From contig OZ024749.1 in NCBI GenBank assembly GCA_964016885.1, forward strand, positions 27,733,372 through 27,797,371: a stretch of 64,000 nucleotides of DNA, read 5' to 3'. This document shows, one piece after another, positions 52,065 to 64,000 of this stretch. Within the stretch, counting starts at the first letter, position 1, and every line of letters begins with the position of its first letter. Below the pieces are notes generated by a model, which made no database searches, was not told the origin of the DNA, and worked only from the letters and a program-made list of their open reading frames with translations. The position numbers and the translations under genes are program-made. This DNA is from Eledone cirrhosa (taxonomy: Eukaryota > Mollusca > Cephalopoda > Octopoda > Eledonidae).

Positions 52065-52838
52065 CTGTAACAGGAAGAGAGGTCACATTAGAATAGAGCA
52101 TTCATCATCATCATCAACGTTTAACATCCATTTTCCATGTTAGCAGGAGTTAAAAAACAATCCATTCCTCACATACACAGAAAAATAAACACATACACTC
52201 TCACACAATCAGACACACTGAAAGGTTTACACAACATTATGACAAGTGCCTAAAGCACCGAAAAGATTACGTCTGATAAAGTCTCTAGAAAAAAAAAAAA
52301 AAATTTTTTTCTTGGAATGTCAAATACAATTAATTCAAAAAGAATGGTGACCCTTGATGCCCTAAATATGGGGTTATTTGGCACAATCGTTAACCCAGCC
52401 CTGGTTATGACCATACGTTACCAATTTTTCATCATCATCATTAGTTTGAATTCGCTGATATAGATTTGACTGGATAACACCACCCATTTCAATCATGTAT
52501 CACATTCAGGAGGCTCAGCAGAGACAGTTGATAAAGGGTTTTGCTGGACAGCTGACTCCTATATTATACATGTATACATGTATACATATCCGCATTGTAA
52601 TGTCCATAGGAGTATATCACGAATGAGTTCTCTTGGCTGATAAAGACAGCAATCGAGGTGGTGATGGTGATGATGATGATTATGTTAGTGATGATGACGA
52701 TGGTTATGATGGTGATGGTGGTGGTGATGATGATGATGATAAGGAGGATGTGTGTAGTAGGTTGGTTCTAATATATATATTTTTTTTAATGTGAGGATCC
52801 TATCGGATGTGTGTGTTTGTGTATGTATATATAAATAA

Positions 52839-52874
<36 letters not shown>

Positions 52875-53800
52875 CTAGTGACATGCGAACATTTTTAAGT
52901 ATCAAGTAGCCTACTTCAAACAAATAATAGAAACACGTTGCTTGAAAAGTAGTGAAATTCGTTACTTTGGTAACCAATCAGGCAAATATTTCCATCCCTA
53001 TATGACTCACATTACAACAAGTCATTTCCCCGGATGACAACATGAGGTGTGTATATATATATAATTCAACAGTGGATCAATTTCCATGTCATCTTCTCTA
53101 TAGATAAGTGGGAAGTTAGGGCAAAGTCAGATATTAGTGAAGCTATAGAGCCAAGATTCAACAGAGGATCAATTTTCATGTCAACTTATCTATAGCTGAG
53201 CAGGAAGTTAGGGCATGGTCAGACATTAGTGAAGCTATATATGCTACATCAATTGACAAGATCTCAGACCTCATTTGCTTACTAAGTTGGGTGGAACTCG
53301 TCAAATAGGACCAAGGAAACAGTGTTTCCATTGGTCTTTCTATTGCAGATACTATCTACTGGTCACAACTCCTAACAGAAGCTATAGAGGGAATTTTTAT
53401 GTCACCTCATCTATAGATGAGCTGAAAATTAGTATGTTTGTTAATTCAAATGTTTATAGTATCTTTACTAGTGGACAGATTGTTGAGAAAATTTGCTGTA
53501 CTACATTACAATGAACATTTTAATCTTTTATGCGATGCAGTTTTAGTGGTGTTTTGTAAACTTCGAGAATTTTAATGTCATCTTATCTACAATAAGGTGT
53601 AGGTTTTAGCTGTGGTTAGGTCAAATATCAGGGTTTATATGAGCTGATAATATTTCATGCAATGAATGTGCCCTGCCCATATATCTATGGAAAAATGTTA
53701 ATTGTCTGTTAAGTACACCAGTGTTTTATTTTATTTATTTACTAATGGGAGGAGAGGTTGAGAGAAGTTTAAGGTGTGTGTAGCTATACAACTACATCAA
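52065..53800. other. Upstream intron of the DOCK gene, no further exon recognised
   Basis: Has an atcatcatcatcaacgtttaacatcc tail-type piece (52100), GAT tracts (52660-52740), (TG)n (52840-52872), a doubled segment (53060-53240, two copies around ttccatgtcat...agataagtgggaagttaggg) and a SINE D body piece (53245-53385). Confidence 0.55.
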
Positions 53801-53863
53801 CACCACTATGAACTGCACTACCACCACGATCAACATAACTACATCAGCAACACGACCAACCAC

Positions 53864-53900
<37 letters not shown>

Positions 53901-54430
53901 CACAATACCAACAATAACACCACTAACAACCACACCAATCCCAACAACACCAACACTACCATCACCACTACAAACAACACCATCACCAACACAACCATAA
54001 CACCACCAACACCAACACAATCAACACCACCACCAACACCTACAACAAGTGGTACTTGTGGCTATGTGTGTGTAGCACTTGTCGCTGAATGTGTGTGTGT
54101 GGGGGGGGGGGGGGTACTTGTAGCTGAGTGTGAAGGGTTAAGTAACTGTAGCTGAGTGTGAGTGTGTGTGTGTGTTCATCATCATAGATCAATATAAGAC
54201 TGTCATTATTGTCAACAGTCCCACAGATACATGTAGGGTTGTCCTTACTCTCAACAGACTTATGTAGGACTGTCAATGTCAACAGACTCATGTAGAAGAG
54301 TCCTTACTGTCAACAGACTCATGTAGAAGTGTCCTTACTGTAGAAGTGTCCTTACTGTCAACAGACCCAGGTAAGACTGTCATTAATACCAACAGACCCC
54401 TGTAGGACTGTATATCCTTTATTATTGACT
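53800..54430. repeat. (ACC)n/A-run/(TG)n tract and a 30-bp tandem repeat
   Basis: CA-rich triplets split by an A run (53864-53897), (G)n at 54102, then about seven units of caacagactcatgtagaaga/gtccttactgt at 54190-54410. Confidence 0.85.
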
Positions 54431-54599
54431 GCCAACACTGTAATGAAATTGTGTTAAATGACTGAGAATTACAATGTTTGCTGAAAATAATTTATTCACA
54501 ATGAACTAGAGTACATTGAAAAGGGACAAACCCTTCACTGGTATTGTTTCATTTTGGGGGAAGATTGGATAAAACTAATGTGCATGTGTGTGTGTGTGT

Positions 54600-55176
54600 G
54601 TGTGTGTCTGTGTGTATATAGAGAAAGAGAGGGGAGGGAGAGAAAGAGAGGGGAGGGAGAGAAAGAGAGGGGAGGGAGAGAAAGAGAGAGGGAGAGAGAG
54701 AGAGGGAGAGAGAGAAAGAGAAAGAGAGAGGGAGAGAGAGAGGGAGAGAGAGAGAGAGAGGGAGGGAGATAGGGAGGGAGATAGGGAGGGAGATAGGGAG
54801 GGAGATAGGGAGGGAGATAGGGAGGGAGATAGGGAGGGAGATAGGGAGGGAGATAGGGAGGGAGAGAGGGAGGGAGAGAGGGAGGGAGGGCAGGAGAGAG
54901 ATAGGGAGGGAGAGAGGGAGGGAGGGCAGGAGAGAGAAAGGGAGAGGGAGGACAGGAGAGAGAAAGGGAGGGGGAGGGCAGGAGAGAGAAAGGGAGGGGG
55001 AGGGCAGGAGAGAGAAAGGGAGGGGGAGGGCAGGAGAGAGAAAGGGAGGGGAGGGCAGGGGAGAGAAAGCTAGGGGGGAGGGCAGGAGAGAGAAAGGGAG
55101 GGGGGGGGGGGCAGGAGAGACAGATACATATCGATAGAGAGAGAGGGAAAGAGAGCTACAAATATACATACACACA

Positions 55177-55270
<94 letters not shown>
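54600..55270. repeat. Purine minisatellite, polypurine strand about 500 bases
   Basis: Units of 10 (ataggggagg), 12 and about 30 bases (gcaggagagagaaagggagg), then the pyrimidine (CT)n and (TA)n(GA)n. Long Arg/Glu/Gly frames are composition only. Confidence 0.95.
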
Positions 55271-55271
<1 letters not shown>

Positions 55272-55369
55272 TGTTAAGGTTTTATCATTTATCATTAAAG
55301 ACAGCAACATATATAGGATGTATAAGCAATGAATGCATTGATGCATCTCAAAGATATGGCGCCTAACTA

Positions 55370-55372
55370 GCT

Positions 55373-55413
<41 letters not shown>

Positions 55414-56170
55414 CACACACATATATATATATATACACAAATATATATATATATACACACACACGCACTCATATGTATATATATATATACACTCAAATAT
55501 ATAAAAAATATATATACACACACACAAATATATATACATACATATCTATTTATATATATATATATACACATACATTATATATATATATACACACACAAAT
55601 ATATATACATACGTTATATATATATATATATAAATATACATATATACACACAAAATATATATACATATATATATAAATATACATATATACACACAAAATA
55701 TATATACATACATTATATATATACATATATACACACACAAATATATATACATACGTTATATATATATACATATATACACACACATATATACATACGTTAT
55801 ATATATACACACAAATATATATACATACATTATATACATACAAATATCTATACTTACATTATATATATATATACATATATACACACACAAATATATATAC
55901 TTACATTATATATATATATTTACATATATACACACACAAATATATATACTTACATTATATATATATATTTACATATATACACACACAAATATATATACTT
56001 ACATTATATATATATATTTACATATATACACACACAAATATATATACTTACATTATATTATATCTATATGTTATGGAATACTGTTAGCTTATCGCTAAAA
56101 CAATTTCTATACCTTTCATTTATATATATACTTACATTATATATATATATTTACATATATACACACAAAA
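55370..56170. repeat. (TATACACACA)n microsatellite
   Basis: Higher-order units such as acatatatacacacacaaat + atatatacttacattatata, several nearly identical at 55850-56060. Confidence 0.95.
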
Positions 56171-56171
56171 A

Positions 56172-56724
56172 AAGTGCAGGGCAATAAAGATAGACGGTAG
56201 CAACGGAGTAGGCAGACCCAGAAAAACCTGGGACGACCTGATAAATTCCAACCTCACACACTTACACCTCTCCAAGACAATGTCACTGGACCGAGATCTT
56301 TGGCGGTACTCAGTAATAGAGAAGACCCGCCTTACCTAAATACAAAGTAAAACCTACTACAGTCAGTAGGCATCTCTAACAAAATACACCCCCGTCCCAA
56401 CACCACCACCCCATCCACGCCGCCCCTTTCAATGTAAAGTTATGTTGGTGCCACAACATCCAGGCCGAAACAAATAAGATCGTGTAGGTGTCACGACAAA
56501 AAAACACAGTCCACGCTGTAATGTGGCCGTGTAGGCAACACTGTAAAAACCTCCCAGCCCCACACTGTAAATGTGGTTGGTGTTAGGAAGGGCATCCAGC
56601 TGTAGAAAACTCGCCAGACAGTCCTATGCAAGCAAGACAACCACTCTTGCCTCAAGTGGGAAAACTCCCGTCCAAACCCATGCAAGCGTGGAACATGGAC
56701 GTTAAACGATGATGATGATGATGA
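56172..56724 (+). mobile_element. LINE 3' end with decayed ORF C-terminus and SINE-type tail
   Basis: Plus frame reads KIDGSNGVGRPRKTWDDLIN, then LHLSKTMSLDRDLWRYSVIE and a stop: GRPRKTW and DRDLWR are typical of the last part of LINE ORF2. After it come caccacaacatccaggccg, gttggtgttaggaagggcat and the tail catgcaagcgtggaacatgg + acgttaaacgatgatgatg. The best-preserved LINE tail in the window. Confidence 0.75.
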
Positions 56725-56995
56725 CACAAATATATATACTTACATTATATATATACATATATACACACACAAATATATATACTTACATTATATATATACA
56801 TATATACACACAAATATATATATATACACACAAATATATATATACATACATATATACACACACAAATATATATACATACATTATATATATATATATACAT
56901 ATATACACACACAAATATATATATACATACATATATACACACAAATATATATATATATACACACACACACACAAATATATATACATACATTATAT
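56725..56995. repeat. (TATACACACA)n microsatellite, continued
   Basis: Same repeat as 55370-56170; the LINE tail is inserted into it. Confidence 0.93.
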
Positions 56996-56997
56996 GT

Positions 56998-57273
56998 GGA
57001 TTGGCAGTATTGGTAGAGGGTCGGACACCATGCTTTGTAGCATAGAGTTACCTCCCTTTATGATCTGAGTTCAAATCCCGCCGAGATTAACTTTGCCTTT
57101 CATCCTTACGGGGTCGATAAAATAAAGTACCAGTAATGCACTGGGTAATTGCTGGCCTTGTGCCAAAAGTAGAAACAATTATATATATATATTTCATTCT
57201 TACGGGGTCGATAAAATAAAGTACCAGTAATGCACTAGGTAATTGCTGGCCTTGTGCTTAAAGTAGAAACAAT

Positions 57274-57285
<12 letters not shown>
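56998..57285 (+). mobile_element. SINE family C, one full copy and one 3' part
   Basis: 56998-57180: tRNA-like head tggtagagggtcggacacca, B box gagttcaaatcccgccgaga, then gcctttcatccttacggggt and ggccttgtgccaaaagtaga. 57192-57275 repeats only the 3' half. (TA)n sits between and after them. Confidence 0.88.
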
Positions 57286-57309
<24 letters not shown>

Positions 57310-57479
57310 AATATATATACTTACATTATATATATATATATATACAGACATTGGTACAGATATTGTGCCAAGTGAAGCAACAGTGTGGAATTAAGTCAAT
57401 AAAAGCTGAAAGAGTTTCTGGTTAATTATAGGAAGTAAAACATAAAACAATTATGTATGGACCAATAAAGGGAGGTCAC

Positions 57480-57620
57480 TGTGTTGGGGAGAGTGGGGGA
57501 GAGAGAGAGGGAGGGAGGTAGACGGAGGGAGGGAGAGAGAGAAATAGATAGATGGAAAAAGAGGGAGAGAGATAGGTACAGGGAGAGAGAGTGGGGGGGG
57601 GGGTAGGAGGGAGAGGGGCC
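57480..57620. repeat. (GA)n purine tract
   Basis: Degenerate gagagagggagggaggtaga with a G run at 57593-57602. Confidence 0.9.
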
Positions 57621-57655
57621 ATGGCATACCATTAGTGTTATTATTAATGTTAGGG

Positions 57656-58735
57656 CAGTGGATTGGCAGTATTGGTAGAGAGTCGGACACCATGCTTTGA
57701 AGCATAGTTACGTCCCTTTATGATCTGTGTTCAAATCCCGCTGAGGTTAACTTTGCCTTTCATCCTTACGGAGTCGATAAAATAAAGTACCAGTCATGCA
57801 CTGGGGTGATTGCTGGCCTTGTGCCAAAAGCAGAAACAATTATTTGTTTTACACACAAAACCCACACACCAACACACAATGTTTTAGTCCTGTACTGTCA
57901 ATGTTTTTCTTGATGTAAACCCTGTGTGGTTAATAAAGAAACCATTTTTATTATTATGGCAGAATCGGTAGAGGGTCGGACGACATGCTTTGCAGCATAG
58001 AGTTACGGTCCTTTATGATCCGAGTTCAAATCCCGCTGAGGTTAACTTTGCCTTTCATCCTTACGGAGTCGATAAAATAAAGTACCAGTCATGCACTGGG
58101 GTGATTGCTGGCCTTGTGCCAAAAGCAGAAACAATTATTTGTTTTACACACAAAACCCACACACCAACACACAATGTTTTAGTCCTGTACTGTCAATGTT
58201 TTTCTTGATGTAAACCCTGTGTGGTTAATAAAGAAACCATTTTTATTATTATGGCAGAATCGGTAGAGGGTCGGACGACATGCTTTGCAGCATAGAGTTA
58301 CGGTCCTTTATGATCTGAGTTCAAATCCCGCTGAGGTTAACTTTGCCTTTCATCCTTACGGAGTCGATAAAATAAAGTACCAGTCATGCACTGGGGTGAT
58401 TGCTGGCCTTGTGCCAAAAGCAGAAACAATTATTTGTTTTACACACAAAACCCACACACCAACACACAATGTTTTAGTCCTGTACTGTCAATGTTTTTCT
58501 TGATGTAAACCCTGTGTGGTTAATAAAGAAACCATTTTTATTATTATGGCAGAATCGGTAGAGGGTCGGACGACATGCTTTGCAGCATAGAGTTACGGTC
58601 CTTTATGATCTGAGTTCAAATCCCGCCGACGTTAGCTTTGCCTTTCATCCTTACGGGGTCGATAAAATAAAGTACCAGTAATACACTGGGATAATGGCTG
58701 GCCTTGTGCCAAAAGTAGAAACAATTATAATTGAC
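57656..58735 (+). repeat. Tandem array of SINE family C units, 295 bp period
   Basis: Units start near 57656, 57957, 58252 and 58547. The two middle units differ at very few positions. Each has the tRNA-like head with B box gagttcaaatcccgctgagg, the family C body and a linker tgttttagtcctgtactgtc + ttaataaagaaaccattttt + attattat. The last unit loses the linker after cagaaacaattat-like sequence and returns to the single-copy form gccgacgttagctttgc. Whole-unit tandem SINEs are unusual. Confidence 0.92.
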
Positions 58736-59880
58736 AATTTGCACAGTAAATATTGTAATTTACTGCCTGTTATATCTCAACATGTACTTTCCTTAGTATA
58801 TGAGCACTGCCCAACAGGACAGTTTTTTTCTAAGAGAGACGTATGTGATGTGAGGTCTATTTGCTTAAGATATCCCCATCTCAGTTTTAGTGGTATCCAG
58901 TTCAAAGTTCCAATGACAACTAGGATTATTTTGATGTTTGGTGATATTAATCACATTTGTGCAATTTCAATGTTTAACCCTTAAGTTACCAACCCAGCCA
59001 CAACTGGCTCTGGTTCTATGAAATAAAACCACCCATTTTAAAAGTTTCCAATTTAAATTAAAATCTTCCAACAATTTTATATAAGAACCTGACATTAAGT
59101 TTACTATATTAGTAATGAAATAATTTATAATTTTAGTAAATCCCTCAAAATTCTTCCATAATTTATTAAAATAAAGTGTATTTCATTAGAAATGCAATCA
59201 TGAAAGGGTTAAACCAGGTCAAAACCAGCTCTGGTTCTATGAAATAAAATCACCCATTTTAAAGGTTTCCAACATAATTTTATATAAGAGCCTTACATTA
59301 AGTTACTATCTTAGTACTGAAATAATCAACAATTTTAGTAAGTCCCTTGACATTCTTTATTAATGAATTAAAATAGTGTATTTCATAAGAAATGCAGTCA
59401 TTTTGATGTTTAAGTCAGTATAACTTGTTATTTTTTTCAATTTCCTTCAAGGCCATGATGTGGTCTCTCCTGGGAATGGTAACATCAATAATTTGGCTAT
59501 TTACAGCTATTTCTGTGTGTAACTACAATATTAGGTCTGCTGTCTTCAAGTCTACAGTCTACTTGGATAATCTTTCAATTTCCTTCAAGGCCATATTGTG
59601 GTCTCTCCTGGGATAGCTAACATCAATAATTTGGCAATTACGCCAATCTTGTGCCAATTCCAAATTCTCTACACTTCATATGTCACATCTTGGTATTTTT
59701 TCTATTTCCTCACATCTGTTGTTAATATTATTATTATTATTATTGTTGGATTGTTGGCCACTGGCTGGCATTAATAATAATAATAATAATAATTTTGCTA
59801 TCAATAAAATAAGAAGAAAAACAGATTTGGCTTTGGTACTAAAAGATGAAAGAATTTTTATTGATTTGAAGAACTGAATT
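58736..59880. repeat. Dispersed repeats, no recognised gene
   Basis: Two copies of a roughly 200-base AT-rich unit (58985-59200, 59215-59420) with ctctggttctatgaaataaa, then two copies of tttcaatttccttcaaggcc + tctcctggga (59430-59620). A 96-codon frame at 58694-58984 has no family I can name. Confidence 0.6.
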
Positions 59881-59916
59881 GAGAGAGAGAGAGAGAGAAA
59901 TAGAGGAGAGGAGAGC

Positions 59917-59975
<59 letters not shown>

Positions 59976-60179
59976 GAGAGAGAGAGAAAGAGAGAGAGAG
60001 AGAGAAATAGAGGAGAGGAGAGCATGAGAGAGAAACAGAGAAAGAGAATGAAAGAAAGAGAGAGAAAGCAAGAGAAAGAATGAAAGAGAAAGAATGAAAG
60101 AGAAAGAGAAAGCAAGAGAGAGAGAGAGATAGAGACAGAAAAGGTAAACAAGAGAGAGAGAGAGAGAGAGACAGCAAGT

Positions 60180-60213
<34 letters not shown>

Positions 60214-60535
60214 CAGCAAGTGAGAGAAAGAGAGAGAGACAGCAAGTGAGAGAAAGAGAGAGAGACAGCAAGTGAGAGAAAGAGAGAGAGAGACAGCAAG
60301 TGAGAGAAAGAGAGAGAGAGACAGCAAGTGAGAGAAAGAGAGAGACAGCAAGTGAGAGAAAGAGAGAGAGACAGCAAGTGAGAGAAAGAGAGAGACAGCA
60401 AGTGAGAGAAAGAGAGAGACAGTAAGTGAGAGAAAGCAAGAGAGACAGCAAGTGAGAGAAAGCAAGAGAGACAGCAAGTGAGACAGCAAGTGAGAGAAAG
60501 CAAGAGAGACAGCAAGTGAGAGAAAGCAAGAGAGA
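59880..60535. repeat. (GA)n and 22-bp purine minisatellite
   Basis: gagacagcaagtgagagaaa + gagaga, about 16 copies from 60165 to 60535, after plain (GA)n. Leu/Ser frames on the minus strand are composition. Confidence 0.95.
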
Positions 60536-61860
60536 GCTAGAACTTGATCCAATTTCTCGATCTGTAGAGTTGCTATTGCAGTGGAAAGAAAGCTCTACCA
60601 AATTCTACAAAATTACATCAAACTACAACACGGAAGAAGAATTACCAAAATATTCCTATTCTCCAAGAAAATGGTTCTCAATAGGAACTTTTATTGGATT
60701 ATAACAATGTCTTTCTTCCTTGGAGTTTTCCAAATACCTTAAAAGGGATCATCAACATCATCATTTGACTGCAGTAGTAGACAGCCACATTTCTTGTACA
60801 CTCCTTGCAGCTTTCATAATGAGTTTGTGGTCCCACGGTCAGGGTAGAAGCCCTGGATCACCATCATTGGTTAACTACAATATTAGATGGCTTCAAACCC
60901 CTTCCTCTACCACTTACAGCTTTAATTAACAGTTGTAGTCTCATGGTCAGCTGGTTAGCCCTGTATCATCATCATCATCGGTCAACTACATGAGCAGATG
61001 GCCTCAATCCCCTTGCTCTACCACTTGCAGCTTTTGATATCAAACTGCTTGAAACCACCCTTGGTTCTACAATACAAAACTGAGAACTTTTGTTAAGTTA
61101 TGTTCCAAGTACCAACTTAACCCTTTTATACAAAACTGATTGAAACCACTCTTGGTTTTACAATACAAAACTGAGAACCTTTGTTAAGTCATTTTCCAAG
61201 TACCTGCTTAACCCTTTTGATACCAAACAGCCTGAAACCACCCTTAGTTATACAATACAAAACTGAGAACCTTTGTTATGTTCCAAAATCCAGCTTAACC
61301 TTTTGATACCAAAGAACCTGAAACTGCCTCTGGTTTTAAAATACAAAACTGTTTGTGTTAAAGTGTTTTCTATTCATCTAAAAACCTTTCATCATAATTT
61401 TTTTCAAGAATCTTTGTTAAGTTATGTTTCAAGCACCAGCTTCATAATGAGAAGTCAGTTTATATTACTAAATTCTTGCAAATTCGTGATAATTTTCAAA
61501 ATTATTTGAAGAGCATAGTCAGTATCTTTCATTAAATGGTAAGAAAACGATTAAGTTATGTTCCGAACACCAAACTAATATCAGAGAAAGTTAGTTATCT
61601 TACTAAACCCATGCAAATTCTTCATTATTTTCAAAATGATTTCAAAACTATAGGCAGTGTCTTTCATTAGAAATATGTTAAAGAAATGGCTAAAATATCT
61701 CAAATAAGTTTCTAACAAGACTGTCCCTTGTTCTTTCAACAGTACCATGGCTACTGTGGTGGGGGTTTATGGAAGTTGGAGTATAAAACATAGATTGTTC
61801 TAGAAACATGTTAGAAGAATGTCCTTGAAAGTTGTTTAAGTTGGAACTGAAGTGAACTGT
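60536..61860. repeat. Dispersed repeats, no recognised gene
   Basis: Two to three units around 60770-61010 (cagtagtagacagccac / tggtcagggtagaagccctg) and four units at 61030-61330 (gaaaccacccttggttctac + aatacaaaactgagaacctt). The frame RSVELLLQWKESSTKFYKIT at about 60560-60620 is not recognisable. Confidence 0.55.
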
Positions 61861-61894
61861 GATAAGTATTGTTAAATATTATATATATAACCTC

Positions 61895-62013
61895 CCTCCC
61901 TCTCTCTCTCTATATATATATATATAGAGAGAATTCAATTGGAGGCATACTGAATACACACACACATTTATATGTAATGTATCTATACAAATACATGTAC
62001 ACACACATATGTA

Positions 62014-62085
<72 letters not shown>

Positions 62086-62095
62086 CACACACACG

Positions 62096-62129
<34 letters not shown>

Positions 62130-62360
62130 CACACACACGTCTCTCTCTCTCTATATATATATATACACACACACACACACATACATATATACACACACAT
62201 ACATATACACACACAATGTATGTATACAAATACATATACATACACACAGAGAGAGGCAGTGAGTGAGAGAAAGAGTGTGAGAGAGGGAGAGGCAGTGATT
62301 GTGAGAGAGAAACAGTGAGTGAGAACATAGGAGAGAGAGAGAGAGAGAGAGAGATTTAAG
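61895..62360. repeat. (CT)n/(TA)n/(CA)n/(GA)n compound microsatellite
   Basis: CT run paired in composition with a later GA run, with TA and CA between; the tract could fold on itself. Confidence 0.95.
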
Positions 62361-62599
62361 GGAGAGCTATCTATTTTTGTGCATCACTTAAACAACTGCG
62401 CAGTAAATAACAACAGCAGCACCATCACTGCACATTGTTAAGTAAGCACCTTAACACTGCTCCTGCTGCACCCTCTCTACCCTCCACCCACCCACCCCTC
62501 TTTCCAATAATAATCAATACTACAGGTCAGACTGTTCTATATTGATTCATACTACTGTGGCACTACCAAAATATAGGGGGCGGGAGGGGCTCATGTATG

Positions 62600-62639
<40 letters not shown>

Positions 62640-63056
62640 GGTCTTCATGTGTGTGACTGTGTGTATGTGTGTGTTTTGGTCTTCACGTGTGTGTTTTGGT
62701 CTTCACGTGTGTGACTGTGTGTGTGTGTATGTGTTTTGGTCTTCATGTGCGTGACTGTGTGTGTGTGTATGTGTTTTGGTCTTCATGTGCGTGACTGTGT
62801 GTGTATGTGTGTTTTGGTCTTCATGTGCATGACTGTGTGTGTATGTGTGTTTTGGTCTTCATGTGTGTGACTGTGTGTATGTGTGTGTTTTGGTCTTTAC
62901 GTGCGTGACTGTGTGTGTGTGTCAGAGTGTGTGTGTGTCAGAGAGTGTGTGTGTGTGTAGGTCTTCCTGTGTATGTGTGTCTTTATGAGTAACTGTGTGT
63001 GTGTCTGTGTGTGTGTGTGTGTGTTTTCAGTGTGCGACTGTGTGTGTGTATGCCTT

Positions 63057-63102
<46 letters not shown>

Positions 63103-63110
63103 ACTGCGTG
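62600..63110. repeat. (TG)n with a 33-40 bp higher-order repeat
   Basis: Repeated tgttttggtcttcatgtgtg + tgactgtgtgtatgtg. Confidence 0.95.
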
Positions 63111-63224
63111 TGAATATGTTTTCATGATTGTGTGTGTGTATGTCTTTATATGCGAGTATGTTTTCACATATTAATCAAACAGCCAAATGCTCATCGTTGA
63201 AGCAGGTGGAGGACCCATCAATAT

Positions 63225-63405
63225 CATGTGTGTGTATGTGTATAAGAGCATGTTTCCATGTGTGTATGTGTATAAGAGAATGTTTCCATGTGTGTGTGTA
63301 TAAGAGCATGTTTCCATGTGTGTATGTGTATAAGAGCATGTTTCCATGTGTGTATGTGTATAAGAGCATGTTTCCATGTGTGTATGTGTATAAGAGCATG
63401 TTTCT
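63225..63405. repeat. 32-34 bp minisatellite
   Basis: Six units of tgtgtatgtgtataagagca + tgtttccatg. Confidence 0.93.
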
Positions 63406-63444
63406 ATTTCTATGTATATGTGTGTATACATTTATTCCTGAGAA

Positions 63445-63600
63445 GGTGCATGGCTTAGTGGTTAGAGTATTCAGCATGTGATTGAAAGGTTGAGAGTGAT
63501 TTCTGGTGGCATCACATTGTATCCTTGAGCAAGACACTTTATTGCACATTGCTCCAGTCCATTCACTTGGAGCAACATGGAGTTGAACATGTAATTCAAA
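63445..63600 (+). mobile_element. SINE family A head fragment
   Basis: gaaggtgcatggcttagtgg + ttagagtattcagcatgtga, B-box-like ggttgagagtgatttc, then gagcaagacactttattgca and cattgctccagtccattcac. The body and tail are missing. Confidence 0.8.
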
Positions 63601-64000
63601 TGGCCAGCCAAGTTACACACTCAGTGTCATGTTGAATCTCCCTGAGAATTATATTAAAGGTACATGTCTTTGGAATACTCAGCCACTCACACTATAATAC
63701 AAGGTAGAGTGTGCTGTAATTCAACTGTGCCATGCTGAATCTCCCTGAGGTACACATGTCTGTCAAATACTCACTCACATTATAATATGAACTGTACTTG
63801 TAATTAAGAAGTCCAATCTTGCCATATATTGTTTCACACTGAATCTCCCTGAGAACTATGTTAAAGGTCCACATATCTGTGGAATACTCAACCACTTATA
63901 ATATGATACGAGATGTTGCTGTTGTTGTTATTATTGTTGTTTAACTTGTTGTTTAAGTTACTGTCCCTGTAATTTCATTGGTCCAATCTTGTTATATACA
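63600..64000. repeat. Tandem repeat, about 110 bp period
   Basis: Three units with gctgaatctccctgaga, ttaaaggtccacatgtctgt and ggaatactcagccactcaca. It runs toward the window end. Confidence 0.8.

Noticed and set aside
54549..55346. 265-codon Ser/Leu/Pro-rich frame on minus, and the Arg/Glu frames on plus
   Set aside because: Purine/pyrimidine minisatellite.
58694..58984. 96-codon frame after the SINE array
   Set aside because: First third is SINE sequence; the rest has no recognisable domain.
59676..60601. Leu/Ser/Cys-rich minus frames of 237-279 codons resembling membrane proteins
   Set aside because: Translation of (GA)n and gacagcaagtgagagaaa repeats in the antisense direction.
60516..60704. 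Possible plus-strand exon with RSVELLLQWKESSTKFYKIT
   Set aside because: No recognisable family, no paired splice sites, preceded by purine repeat; may be a retroelement piece but cannot be supported.
63225..63405. Regular 32-34 base repeats as a CRISPR array
   Set aside because: No distinct spacers, unit is a (TG)n-derived minisatellite, and the genome is clearly animal.
52065..64000. First coding exon or promoter of the DOCK gene
   Set aside because: No minus-strand stretch resembling the conserved basic N-terminal lead with a donor in phase 0 was found; mostly repeats.

Overview
This is a piece of an animal nuclear genome, most likely from a coleoid cephalopod and probably an octopus. 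That call rests on three things: a GT-AG intron-rich animal gene, several tRNA-derived SINE families of the kind known from octopus and squid with (GATGAT)n tails, and very dense TA/TG/GATA microsatellites. The species call is inference. No bacterial or viral gene is present.

The one host gene is on the minus strand. Twenty consecutive coding exons lie between 52064 (most upstream seen) and 4714 (most downstream seen). They join in a single open frame of 2493 bases (831 codons), with GT-AG borders and matching phases at all 19 introns. The product is the amino-terminal part of a zizimin/DOCK-D guanine-nucleotide exchange factor (DOCK9/10/11 type): N-terminal region, PH domain, linker, then most of DHR-1/C2. 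The start codon exon should lie beyond 64000. The remaining DHR-1, the ARM-like region and the catalytic DHR-2 should lie before base 1.

The introns and the roughly 12 kb upstream of the first exon seen are mostly mobile DNA and simple repeats. The 8.8 kb first intron carries a non-LTR retrotransposon (44241-47148) with an open reverse transcriptase, a CCHC knuckle and a restriction-like endonuclease. The 12.7 kb eighth intron carries an inverted pair of Penelope-like (PLE) remnants (20366-23481), a hAT MITE with perfect 8-bp target duplications, and several SINEs. Another intron holds a second PLE GIY-YIG fragment (40120-40470). The upstream flank holds a tandem SINE array (57656-58735), LINE tails and long purine and dinucleotide tracts.

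The most interesting signal is a set of four palindromic loci near 17.0, 21-23, 29.8 and 40.8 kb. In each, the two arms carry sequences that fold as minimal hammerhead ribozymes (CTGATGA, stem II, GAAA, 2-bp stem III, NUH site), always pointing outward from the palindrome centre. Five of the eight copies look complete by eye. Three are broken in identifiable ways. PLE-associated hammerheads are known; the head-to-head dimer layout, its repetition across one gene and its frequent contact with (TA)n tracts deserve a closer look.
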